Shown: positions 45,550-55,760 of the stretch, piece by piece
Layout: the number at the start of each line of letters is the position of its first letter
How positions within the stretch are numbered: position 1 is the first letter of the stretch
Origin: Syncephalastrum monosporum B8922
Lineage: Eukaryota > Mucoromycota > Mucoromycetes > Mucorales > Syncephalastraceae
Reading direction: 5' to 3'
Assembly: GCA_000697355.1 (NCBI GenBank)
Contig: JNEN01000814.1
Span: 1 to 64,000 of the forward strand
DNA: 64,000 nt
Notes under the pieces: generated by a model
Seen by the model: the letters and a program-made list of their open reading frames with translations, nothing else
Told to the model about the DNA's origin: nothing
Database searches by the model: none
Program-made: the position numbers and the translations under genes

Positions 45550-46410
45550 TGTTTTAGCTTTTAGAGCCATCTTAACTTTGGCTATTAAGAATGACGACCT
45601 CCGGATAAGCTGGCACACACGCATCCAAAAATGCATGTCCTTCAGCGATATCTTTTTCGCCATATACAGTGATCAGTGGCCTGTAGCTCTTCAAAAGTTG
45701 CCGTCATATGCAAGAGGTGCGCGGACACAGATGAAGAGGTTCAACAGCGGATGGCTTCTTATACGCTGCATGCCCAAGCATGTTCTCGAAACAGTCCTTG
45801 ATTGAAGGGAATATACGCCAACGTCCAACTGTGAACCTTGTATAATATGGGATACGATCCAAGTTCCTGGACAGGGGCCGCCCGTCATGTCGAGCACACG
45901 CGCGGGAAGGGTCCTAAGACATTCACTACTTGCTCACCGGCCTTTACCCTGTATATTCTAACGATACCATGTAGATAGTTTACTAATACCGTTCGATCAA
46001 GGCTCATTAACGTCTTGGACTTTATCCACACCGAGCGTGATCGCTGTGCATATTCACCGTGCCAGCTCTGCGAATGATATGTTCCAAATGGATAGAGCAC
46101 TTGGGAAGGAACTGTACTCGCTAACTCATTTGGTACACACTGACGCGCGGCAGTTGCAACGATGCCCCAGGTGCATATGCGATCATGGACAGTAATGGTC
46201 TTGAGCGAAGATGACTTACTACAGAATTTGATTGGCCTGGTTGTCAATGACAAAAGCATCTCTATATAAAAAGCGTAATATCTGCTCTGAGGACGCAGCG
46301 GTGATACCCACCATCACTGGGATCAGGTTATCAGCAAAGCCCAGACATCCTAAGGTAAAAGCAAAGCTAAACCGTGGCGATTGGTCTGGGGAGCCTTTGT
46401 TCAGCACCAC
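45550..46410 (-). CDS. Unrecognised multi-exon gene
   Basis: Several protein-like segments succeed each other in different minus-strand frames: MVLNKGSPDQSPRFSFAFTL and LIPVMVGITAASSEQILRFL (46219-46410), WGIVATAARQCVPNEL and HGEYAQRSRSVWIKSKTLM (around 46000-46180), SRNLDRIPYYTRFTVGRWRI and PSIKDCFENMLGHAAYKKPS (45740-45880), and YRPLITVYGEKDIAEGHAFL with VPAYPEVVILNSQS* (45570-45680). I could not find splice sites that join all of them, so a decayed gene remains possible. No family recognised. Confidence 0.35.
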
Positions 46411-46451
46411 CTCCTTCTAAATGATTGTCGCATGACGACGTTGGCATACCT

Positions 46452-46515
46452 AAGGTGTTCCCCCTCCCCCCGGCAGCGACGTTTTTTCTTTCAGGCTTAT
46501 TAGAAGGAACACCTT
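46452..46515. repeat. Inverted repeat AAGGTGTTCC / GGAACACCTT
   Basis: Perfect 10-base arms at 46452-46461 and 46506-46515 enclose 44 bases that include a C-rich and a T-rich run. It lies between two minus-strand genes and could form an RNA hairpin or mark a small insertion. Confidence 0.6.
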
Positions 46516-46657
46516 TCAATATCAAAGCAATAGCATACATAAGCTTACACCTATTATCTCAAAAGGCCATACTATTCAGCTAGACAGAACACTATATATT
46601 CATCTAAGGTATTTTATTACTCGTACAAACAAATTACAGTATAGCGCATCCTTGGAG

Positions 46658-47972
46658 CTATTTGACAGGACTTTCATTCATCAGTGAGCTGGAACGTTTA
46701 CTGTAGCGATTGTCACTGGGAGCGAGGGTCTGTGCGAAGGGCTGTTGTGGCGAAGGCTGCTGTACACAATGCTGAGGGAAGACGCCGCGGGCACCATTCG
46801 CAGAAAGGTTGGCACCAAGGCACCATCCGTCATCGTATTGAACAAACACCTGGACACGGTCACCCAACTGAACGTACAGCTCATCGTCCAGCGTAGGGGT
46901 GTACGTTGATACAACGGTGTACGTGCCAATGGGGGTCTGCTGCCATGGGTCTGGTTCAGAAGGCGATTGGGTGGTAGACGTTGCTGCTGCTGCTGCTGCT
47001 GCGACTGCGAGGGAGGGTGCTGATAACGGAGGTGAATGTGGCTGATCCAGGTGCTGCAATTGCAATTGAGGGGCGTAATACGATGTCTGCTGGTTCTGCT
47101 GATAAGTATACGAGTCCACAGGCGGCGGAACGTAGGTCGTGCCATAGCTCGCCATCATGTTGGGAGCGGTTGGCTGTGCCTGGTGGGATTGATACGGCTG
47201 TTGATATGGCTGTTGATGGTGATAATACGCGCCAGTCGTGGCTGCGGTGTCCGTCATCGGGTTGGACTGAGGAGGCGCGCTAAAGAATTCGGAGTGGCGG
47301 CCAAAAGATGACAGTCGTCCGCTGCTGATATCGCGAGATCGCTTTGTACGGCGACGTCTGAGGAACATGAAGGCAAACAAGGCGGCCGCGCTTGCGCCGA
47401 CGACAGCCACGACGATGCCACCGACAGCACCGCCTGATAAACCCGAACCGCCGCTCGAGTGTGAAGCTGCGGCATCCGCCGCGTTGGCGGCAGGTGTGAG
47501 GGTAGCACTAGAAGGGGTATCTTGTGCAGTGGTGGATTGGGGTTGTATGTTGGAGTAATGGTACAGCGGAGGCGTCGTTGAAGGCAAAGCGGTGCTTGTA
47601 TCGTCTGGAAACGCCATGATGCTCTGGCTCGCATAATTCGAAAAGGATAGAGCAGTGGAAGACGACGGCACAGCAACCGCGGTTTCCTTGGCTACGGACA
47701 GTAACTCGCCCATCAGCACGCGAGCCATTTCAGGGCTCCTTTCCGGAGCCGGTTCACTTACTGGTTGTCGTGATTGCGGCAGACGGTGCCTTTTTGGTTG
47801 TGGAGGTGGGTTTTGCTTCCGAGCCTGAGGAGGAGGGGTGGGCGGTCGTGGTAGCGGGTTTGTTGGATTCGGTGGGGTCAGCAGCGGCCATTGCAGGTAG
47901 AGAATGAGGGAATGAGAGCAGACATACAAAGGAGTGAAAAGAAGAACACAAGGAAACAATGGCGTTCCACAC
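46658..47972 (-). CDS. Signal-peptide, single-TM, SH3-domain membrane protein
   Basis: Exon 1 (47762-47972) encodes a signal peptide-like start (MWNAIVSLCSSFHSFVCLLS) and a Ser/Thr/Ala/Pro-rich stretch. A 70-nt intron (47692-47761, GTAAGT...GTAG) joins it in frame to KETAVAVPSSSTALSFSNYA. Then come a Ser/Thr-rich, probably O-mannosylated ectodomain, a TM helix (GGAVGGIVVAVVGASAAALF), RRRRTKRSR, a Gln/Tyr/Pro-rich cytosolic linker with QPYQQPYQ repeats, and a C-terminal SH3 domain (YTPTLDDELYVQLGDRVQVF, DDGWCLGANL, GVFPQHCV). The layout resembles fungal Fus1-like or Mid2-type surface sensors. The ATG at 47974 in the other frame gives no signal peptide joined to this reading. Confidence 0.78.
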
Positions 47973-48764
47973 ACTGTTACAATGCGTTGCTTTGTGTTAC
48001 ATTTCTATTCAACTGGGTGCACAGGTACATCCAAAAGAATGAGAAGGATAACCCAGCGCGCCACTCGCGCTGATTTTTTTTATTTTTTCTTTCTCCTGGG
48101 TGCGTCTTTTTCGTCCTGTTTACATTATGGAGGAGGGCATTGCATTCTATAAATTACGATCTACTATATATAGCCTCCCTTTTTTTGCCATCCGTGAAAG
48201 ATTAAACGAACGCAGCTATGGTTATCGCCACAATTGTTATAAATATACGACGCCTATCTTACTGAATCTGATCCTTCTTGCACTGCTCTACAATTTCTTC
48301 GTACTTTTGGCAAGACAACGGTCGTACTCAGAGCACCGTGTCACCATCCACAGACGGACCCATCCATTATGGTTGGACTGTGTCGAATACGGTCATCCTT
48401 TTTTATTATTATTATTATATGCTTATCGTACCAGATACTGTAAGTACAGTCCTGTATAGGCAATCATAACAGACGATCTCTGCGTTGCTCGGTAATAAAT
48501 TAAAATAACAAAGACACTAAGGAAGTGGACATAATCGATAACGAAAGAAGGCTTCAGAAACGATACAAGACAATGTGCTTTTTTAAAAAAATATATTATT
48601 ACAGTTGTTAGCCCCGCAAATGAAAGGCTCTCCATTTGCAAACTTTGTTTTTCACGTTAAAATATGTAATTGTGGATATGAGTGTGTGCGGGAGTGCATG
48701 TGTGTAATGGAGTGCGTTTCAGCGGAAAAGCATGACAGAGTGGGGTTTATGGTAGCTGTTGGAT
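47973..48764. other. Intergenic, no gene seen
   Basis: Promoter side of the SH3 protein gene and 3' flank of the Nab2-like gene. Short plus-strand frames (48100-48459 and others) have no recognisable content. Confidence 0.5.
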
Positions 48765-50577
48765 TTACGCATCCATGACCACGTCCTTGTCGAGGTCGGC
48801 AGAGCTAGCCAGATCTTCAGCGTGATCGTTGCCTTCGGTACCACTGTCCTTGGGTCGTATAAGGTCTGCGCTTTCGCCAACAATGATACGCTCAACCACT
48901 TCATCCTCCGCCACGGAGTACTGCCGCTGGCTGCTGTCTTTGCCTTGCGCGTTCAACACCAGCGACTTGTGACGGCCAGGGTTGCCTGTCACAGGCCCAT
49001 TTTGCTTTGTATGTTTGTAGAAGCAACCCGGACGCGTGCATACACCGTCATATTTGCACTGAATCACGTGGGTGTGAGAGATAAATAAATGAAAGGAATG
49101 TCAACTTACAATAGTCTCTGTCGTAGGTGCGGCATCTGTGTCACCCGGGTGCATGAAATGACAGCCTGGTCGCGTACAATGGGCTCCGTTCATGCAGGGG
49201 ACCGGTACGCGCTTCGTCACGGGCGCAACAGAAGGAGCAGCAGGAGCAGACGGCCTGTCTGGGTGTACAAAGGGGCATGCTGGGTTGGAGCAGTACGGAT
49301 AATATCTGCACGGGACCATTTTCTTGGGTGGGTACATCGGCGCTCCCATCAGAGCAACCTGGGGAGGATAGGTTGAATGCGGAAATGCTTGCTGTGCTTG
49401 GTGCGGTACGGCCTGCAATGGTTGCGGTGATTGAGTAGCCGGTGTAGCTGGGTGGATAAACATGCATTCGCTGGCATCCTTTGAGCAGTTGGGGAAGTCG
49501 CTATGAAGTCGTCAACATTAAAAAGATCGGAAACACGATACATCCTACGCGACCCAACCCGATCGAGATAGAGACTTACGGACAGAGCGTTTTCGGATGG
49601 AAATAAGGGCAGTCGCTTCCTCTCGGGCAAGAAGGCCAATCTCTACAGCGACGTTCTGCCTTACGCGATGCGGGCTGCGTGCCACCCAGTCTGTCGAAGA
49701 CGGAGGGCTTGCCTGAAAACAAAAAGGTGAGCAAGCGGCGGCACAAGGGAATTCTCGAATATACCTCTTGACGGCGTATCCTCAAAGGAGACATCACGCT
49801 GATTGCGCCCGGATGATCGAATGACTAGGCCGGTTCCGTCGCGGTGAATGGCAGTGGACGGACGCGGACTGGGGCGTTCCTTGTCTCTGTCTTCACGCCG
49901 CTGGTGCGCTCTCGGCCGTGCTTCAGGCGAACGGGAGCGCGACCGTTCACGGTGTCGACGCGAAAAGGAAGGCGAGGGCGCGGATGGCGAGGGTGCATCG
50001 CGAGGCTGTTGTTCTCGATTAACGCTGCCGATGGCCTGTGAAAAGATGCGGCGACTCGGTCGTTCGTCTTGCGCTTCTTCTCGTCTTGCACGTGACGGCT
50101 GAGACGGGTTATGGATTTCATCGACCTTGAAGGTGAGCCAGTTCAGGAAGTTGATATCTGCTATAATGTCAGTGCGTGTACTCACCGGCCATGCTTTCAG
50201 ACTTACCAATATTGGAACCAACTACTGTTGATACGAATGATTTAAGAGGTCAGTGACTTGTAGATCCTACGATTGCGGCTGCTTACATTGCTGCAGTTCC
50301 TCTCGGAGTTTGTCTTTAGGTCTCCCGAGCTGCACGAGTTTAGTAATGTACTCGGCAAGAGTGCGATCTAATCAACATTCAGAATGCAAAAAGTAAACGA
50401 CACTGGTCGAGAGAGAAAAGAAAAGGGAACGAATGTTTACCTTCAGAATCCGAAAGATCAAGTGAGACGCACTTTGCATGGATCTCTTGCTTTATACGAA
50501 AACAGTCAATTAACCAGTCAGTTATATAGATCGCAGGTTGGCTATACCGTGATCGAACTCCAGTTCGTGTCTTGCAT
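48765..50577 (-). CDS. NAB2: Nab2/ZC3H14-type poly(A) RNA-binding protein
   Basis: Nuclear polyadenosine RNA-binding protein that controls poly(A) length and mRNA export. Exon 1 is MQDTNWSSIT (from 50577), then QEIHAKCVSLDLSDSE, RTLAEYITKLVQLGRPKDKL, REELQQ, a 15-base micro-exon (50207-50221) and INFLNWLTFKVDEI. This reproduces the PWI-like N-terminal fold of Nab2. An Arg/Ser-rich middle follows (RRHRERSRSRSPEARPRAHQ). At least five CCCH fingers follow: CRDWPSCPRGSDCPYFH, CSKDASECMFIH, CRYYPYCSNPACPFVH, CMNGAHCTRPGCHFMH and CKYDGVCTRPGCFYKH. The C-terminal tail is acidic (DLDKDVVMDA). Confidence 0.9.
50207..50221 (-). other. 15-nt micro-exon of the Nab2-like gene
   Basis: On the minus strand, GTAG precedes and GTAAGT follows a 15-base exon. 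Joining it gives EELQQ-FGSNID-INFLNWL without a frame break, matching the helical N-domain of ZC3H14/Nab2. Skipping it would remove five residues and keep frame. Confidence 0.65.
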
Positions 50578-50859
50578 CTTTCGCGGAAAGAGTAAAGAGT
50601 GTGGTTGTAAATGAATGGGCGCGACATTTTGCCTGGATTTTCACCTACCGCAAAAGGAAACCTCTTTCCATTTGGCCTGGGAACCAAAAAAGGAAGGATG
50701 TGTCCTCAGAGCCATTGATACAGTATATAACCATCGCTATATGTACAGTATGTACAGTACAGTGCAAACGTGCTATCATGAAGATAACGCTCTGTAACCC
50801 TCTGTTCTTTTTGCTTTATTCAGAATAGGGTCTGGGTAGTCTATCTTTATGCAGTGCAT

Positions 50860-52204
50860 TCAGTGACGGTGGGCAGCGGTCAGAGTTACCTGCCCCTCCC
50901 TGCCCTTGAGCAAACCCTGCTGAACTCTATCTTTATACATGCGCAGGTCTTGGCCCATGACCGTGACCTTGATCTCTATATTGCGTGCTTCTGCCAGTGT
51001 CTCGGCATGCTCGACACGCGTGAGCTCGAAGCGGCCAAACGCATGATTCAGAATATATAAGCCGTCGTCGAGACGGAGGAAGCCCTTGACGCGGTAAATG
51101 TCTTCCTTGGGCATCGTTTTCAAGAATGCCTCAAGGTCCTCCTTCGACATGCCTTGTGGCTCCGAGCTCTCGCGAACGACCTGAATGAGATCAACCTCGT
51201 TTTCCTGGTGGGAAGGATCAAAGACCATCTCGTTGAGGGCGTGCGTCTTGTTGTAGTCAACCGAAAAGAGCTGTGTGTCCAGGCCAAAAACAAGATCGGG
51301 CGAGACGCCGATTTTATGATCGATTTTCACTTTGGGTGTGTCCGTGTTGAGCTCATTGACATGGTCAATAACGTCGTCTAGCTCGCGCTCCGAGACCTAT
51401 GCTCGGATGTTATGAAATCACCCTCTTTCCTTCAGTGTATCTTTACCTGCTCGTGCTTGTTGAGCAAAATGACGTCTGTGTACTGTGCCTGGAGCTTGGC
51501 GGTGTAGCTCGTATCTTCATAGCCAGAGAAGTTGACACAGTCGACCACGGTAGCGATCGAGTCAAGAACAAAACCTTCGTCTGCCATTTCGCGGATCTGC
51601 CAAGCTATGGGGGCTACATATGCATGTGAGTCAATCGCACTACGAATAGGATCGTCGTGGTCAGCTCGTCGACCTACCCGGGAAGGCGGATCCACTATCC
51701 ATGCGCTCATTGTTAGTAATCTCTCGCTAGCAACCAGTCGGGCCAGTACCTCGTTTCTACGATGATACGATCCGGATTGTATTTCTCTGGTGGATATGTA
51801 TACGGTTAATCCTTGATGTATGACTGTTCACTGTTGCCCAGTTACCTTTGAGTTCCTGCAGGGCGAGTTTCATTTGGCCAACCTTAAAAAAAGCTGTGAG
51901 TCTTCCCTTTTCTCGCTTGTCCTTGCAGTGCCTTTATTCCTGTACCAGCACACAGCATAGGCATCCGTTCATCATCTCCTGTACACCAATATTGGTCTCC
52001 TTGGCAATTTGACTGTCAACTACGTTCTTCATTCAGCATGATTGAACATGACCAGTGTGAGTGCGTACCTGCAATGTCACCGAATTCATTCTTGAGCAAA
52101 CAAGTCTTATATTCACCGGGCAACCGCTTTAATAGGGATAAAATAGTAGTGGTCTTCCCAGAGCCCAAGAATCCTGTGAATACGGTGATGGGTATAGGAG
52201 CCAT
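50860..52204 (-). CDS. CobW/P47K-family GTPase (ZNG1-like metallochaperone)
   Basis: G3E-family P-loop GTPase. N-terminus [20 protein letters not shown] (Walker A), LLKNEFGD, then [13 protein letters not shown] with the GCxCC metal-binding motif, DRIIVETSG (Walker B), [15 protein letters not shown] and [10 protein letters not shown] (the N-K-x-[DE] guanine specificity motif as NKHE). The C-terminal CobW domain has [20 protein letters not shown] and [10 protein letters not shown]. Members of this branch hand zinc to methionine aminopeptidase (ZNG1). Several introns occur between 51380 and 52080. Tandem with the Nab2-like gene. Confidence 0.85.
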
Positions 52205-52594
52205 TCTGTATAGAATAGTATATATGACAGCAGTAACGAAAAAAAAACAGAGATGCAGATTTCTGCTGATGGGTGGTAAGCTTGGTGAGGAAGGTCACAC
52301 AAAAATTCGAGGTCGGCCGCGCTTGTTCACTTCTAGGCGACCTAACTTTTTTTATTTTGTTGGCCACAATGGCAAAGAGTAAAGTTAAAGAGACATATAC
52401 GAGAATAAGCTACATTTGACAGGCGCCGTTCTACGTTTGAGCATGTAATAACTGAAAGAATATCACATTTGATGGAGACATTGGATACATTTTAATTCAC
52501 AATGTATGATAATGTGGGCGAAGAAGAAAAGAGGATATATGCGAATAAATTATGAGTACAGTAAGATGAAAGAAAAGGAAGCAAAAAAAAAAAT
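52205..52594. other. Intergenic between tandem minus-strand genes
   Basis: 390 bases, AT-rich, with A tracts. It should contain the CobW gene promoter and the aldolase terminator. No gene seen. Confidence 0.5.
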
Positions 52595-53854
52595 CTAGTT
52601 GGCAGCAGCAGCGGCGGCGCTGACAGTCTGCGGTTCTGTCTCAGCGATGCTGTTACGGACAGTATCAATCAAGACGTCAACAGCATCCTTGTTGATTTGG
52701 TGATGCAGGACCAGCCGTGATTTAGAGCCCATACCGCCAATCTTGATATTCTTCTTGAGCAGCGCAGGCTGGAGGTCACGCTGGATATCCAAGCCAACTG
52801 GCTTTGTGTCAATGAGGACCATGTTAGTGTGGACGGGCACCTGGAGCTTGACGCCGAGGTCGACGAGATGGTCAGCCAGGTAGCGGGTCAGCTTATGTGT
52901 CTCAGGCATCGTGGGCACCACAGTCTCAATACAGAACTTGGCGGCAGCCGCGAGGGAGCCGGCCTGGCGCCAGCCACCACCGAAAAGCTTGCGGAAATGG
53001 CGCGCACGCTTGATAAAGTCGCGCGAGCCGGTGAGAATGGAACCGATGGGCGCGCCGACACCCTTGGAGAGACAGAGCGACATGGAGTCAAACTGGGCAC
53101 CATATTCATGGAGCGGCACACCAGTGGCCATGTGCGCGTTCCAGAGACGTGCACCATCGAGATGCATAGCCAGGCCACGGTCGCGCGCCAGGTCGGCGAT
53201 CTTTTTGATTTCATCGATGGGCAGAACCAAACCACTGAGTGTGTTCTCAAGCGAGACGACACGGGTAGGCGCCGTGTGCAGGTCTTCTTCGATGAGATTG
53301 CCCTCAATCTCCTCAGCCGTGACGTGGATGCCATTGCCAACCAGGACCGGGCTCACCGATGCACGTGAATGGAAAGCGATACCGCCGGCCTCCCAGAGAA
53401 AGACGTGCGAGCGCGAGTCGCAGACGACCGAGTGGGGCGGGTGCGACAAATGTGTGCGCAGACCCAGCTGGTTTGTCATGGTGCCACTTGCACAGAAGAG
53501 GGCGTCTTCATGGCCGCAGCGCTCGGCCACGTATTGTTCGAGCTCCTTGACGTTGCGGTCCTCCTAATACAGTATAACAAAGTAAGCATGATGATGTTTT
53601 GCCTGTGCTTAACTGCTTACCTCAAAGACATCATCGCCACGGGAGGCTTGCTTCATGATATCAAACATCTCATCGGTTGGGGCGGTCGTCGTATCGCTTC
53701 TAAAGTCGAAGATACGAGCCTTGGGGTCAACTTGGACGGACGGGTGGGTCTGGTCATTATGCAGATTGTTCTGGATGTACAAGGTGCGCACGGGCACCGA
53801 CGTCAAAGGGCGCCAGGCTGCTCTGCTCAAGGTCTTGCCTGTAAAGGTCAACAT
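52595..53854 (-). CDS. GLY1: L-threonine aldolase (PLP-dependent)
   Basis: Cleaves L-threonine to glycine and acetaldehyde. Exon 1 begins MLTFTGKTLSRAAWRPLTSV, a basic, Ser-rich presequence that suggests mitochondrial import, followed by FDFRSDTTTAPTDEMFDIM and GDDVFE. After one intron (about 53562-53621) come AERCGHEDALFCASGTMTNQ, HVFLWEAGGIAFHS, LENTLSGLVLPIDE, MHLDGARLWNAHMATGV, and MSLCLSKGVGAPIGSILTGS with the PLP-binding lysine. Then FGGGWRQAGSLAAAA follows. It ends in an Ala run. The length (~400) fits the family. Confidence 0.93.
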
Positions 53855-55030
53855 ACTACTAAAAGAGGTTCCACTCTGTAAAAAAAAATTTTTTTATGGG
53901 AAGAAGCTCTTTTAAAAGGAGCGGGAAAAATTCACTGTGTCAAGGTCCGCCCGTGACTCATCTGTTTTTCCCGCCGCCTTCTCGTTTACTGTTGGCTGTG
54001 CCTGATACCATGACGTCGGTTTGTGAATTTCGAGTATCGATGGCTCGATTTTGCCATTGATAATGCAAAGAGCGGTAGGGGAAATAATGGCAAATCAGAT
54101 ACGAGCCGTTGGTAGGGTGATTTGTCATGTTTTCTCGTCTCTTCACTTTGAGCTATATATCGCGGGGCATGTCACAGCCGTCCTGTAAAAGTAACAAAAA
54201 TAAATTTTTATATGTCTGCACACCATTTACTGGAAGCGAGAATGGTTCTGGATTGACAACATCCCAGGCAACTTTATTTCTAACGTGCATGTACGAATGT
54301 GACAAGAGCAGGTCATACAAAGTTCATAGCATACAAAGTACATGATTCCTTTTGCTGGAGGCACTGGACCGGAATGGGTATAGATCATGAATACAGGAAG
54401 CAGCAGCATGCTTGGCCGAAAGTGCTTGACAGCCCCTCGATTTTTCAAGGCAAGCAAAACTGCTGGACACTCTTCATTCTCTGCATAATATTCTGAGATA
54501 CACTAAGCCAATCCAATTGAAATAATATCATGCTACGGGCAGGTCAAAACAGTAGAATTGACGTCGAACAGGAAGACGACAGAGTTCTGCTATACAGCTG
54601 GCTTACGCTAAAAGTTTGAGGCTAGGCAAAACGTAATGCATCACCTGCATGTGGCGAGTCCTTGTACTCTATGTATAGGTGCAAGACTGGTTAAAAATCA
54701 AGATCATCTGCACCGAAGGCACAAACTCCTGCAATTTGTATTCAGTTCAGCTAAACTATTGGATGTACATGTAAAAACAATACAGCTGAGTACATCTAGC
54801 GATACTTGTCCCAAGCAGACAATGCCATAGCCTCTCTTTACTTGACGCAGCTCTATTAAAGCGTAGCCTTTGTCCTGGAGAAGAACTAGTAGCATTATAT
54901 CACGTCTCTCCCAGGGCTTGTCTCCGCATCACGACACATGGGCATTAAGTAGAAACAGCCAAGATTATTCAACGACTATGCACAAAAAAAACATCTACTA
55001 TACACCAAATATATATCTCCTTATTGCCTT
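53855..55030. other. Intergenic, no gene seen
   Basis: 1.2 kb with only short frames on both strands. AT-rich and without recognisable RNA genes. Confidence 0.5.
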
Positions 55031-55542
55031 TCAGTTGGCAGCCGCGTCAAATTGCTTGGCACCGTCAATGGCCACAACAAACGAGGCACGGTCCTTGACG
55101 AACAATTCCGACGAGGGCTCTAGCAGACTCACACTACAGGGCCCATTACTTAATCAACCACCGTCCATCGTACGACCATTTTTGCAGCTTACCCAGAGCT
55201 CCCGTTGGGACCATCTAGAATGCCTGTCTTGACTACCGACTTTTCGCCATTGTACTTCATAGGGCGGTTGTAGAGACCGCAGCCGCAGTTGCCGCAGAAC
55301 CATTTTTGTTTCTCGACACCACTGCCTGTCTGGCTACCCGAGATCAAATACATCTTGGCATAGTTGTTAGGGTCATCGAGCTCAAGCTGGGATGTGTTAA
55401 AGATGGCGTTGCTCTGGTAAGGTGCACCACCCGACTTTTGGCAGTCGACGCAGTGACAGGTCATAGCCTTGATAGGCGCGCCCTTCAGGGTTAGCTTGAT
55501 GCCCTTGCACAGGCAGGAGGCGTGGTAGACAGCGGCTGACAT
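55031..55542 (-). CDS. GFA / CENP-V-like zinc protein
   Basis: Mss4-like fold protein of the glutathione-dependent formaldehyde-activating (GFA) family. Residues HASCLCKGIKLTLKG, TCHCVDCQKSGGAPYQSNAI and WFCGNCGCGLYNRP provide the Cys pattern C-x-C...C-x-C-x2-C...C-x2-C that binds zinc. A second exon (55031-55138) adds VSLLEPSSELFVKDRASFVV and AIDGAKQFDAAAN. About 150 residues, normal for this family. The substrate is unknown; many members have no proven formaldehyde role. Confidence 0.85.
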
Positions 55543-55618
55543 GGTATATTAAGTAAGTCGAAAATGAAAGAAAGGAAGAAGTTGGTCCGAATCTTCCCCA
55601 CACTAAAGCCCCTCATCC

Positions 55619-55646
55619 AAAAAAAAAAAAAAAAAAAAAAGGGGGG
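55619..55646. repeat. A22-G6 homopolymer
   Basis: 22 A followed by 6 G just upstream of the GFA-like gene. It is a likely assembly-sensitive site. Confidence 0.85.
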
Positions 55647-55760
55647 CGTGCCGTGCTATTCCTCTAAGCATTCCGATTGGCTGGAGGGTTCATTCCGGCC
55701 GAACTCATCGTCATTTTTTTAAGTATCCGATCGACGGATGATTGATGTTACAGAGTGAAT

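Noticed and set aside
52829..53567. Two long plus-strand frames (179 and 218 residues)
   Set aside because: They are antisense to the L-threonine aldolase exon, whose codon bias keeps the other strand open.
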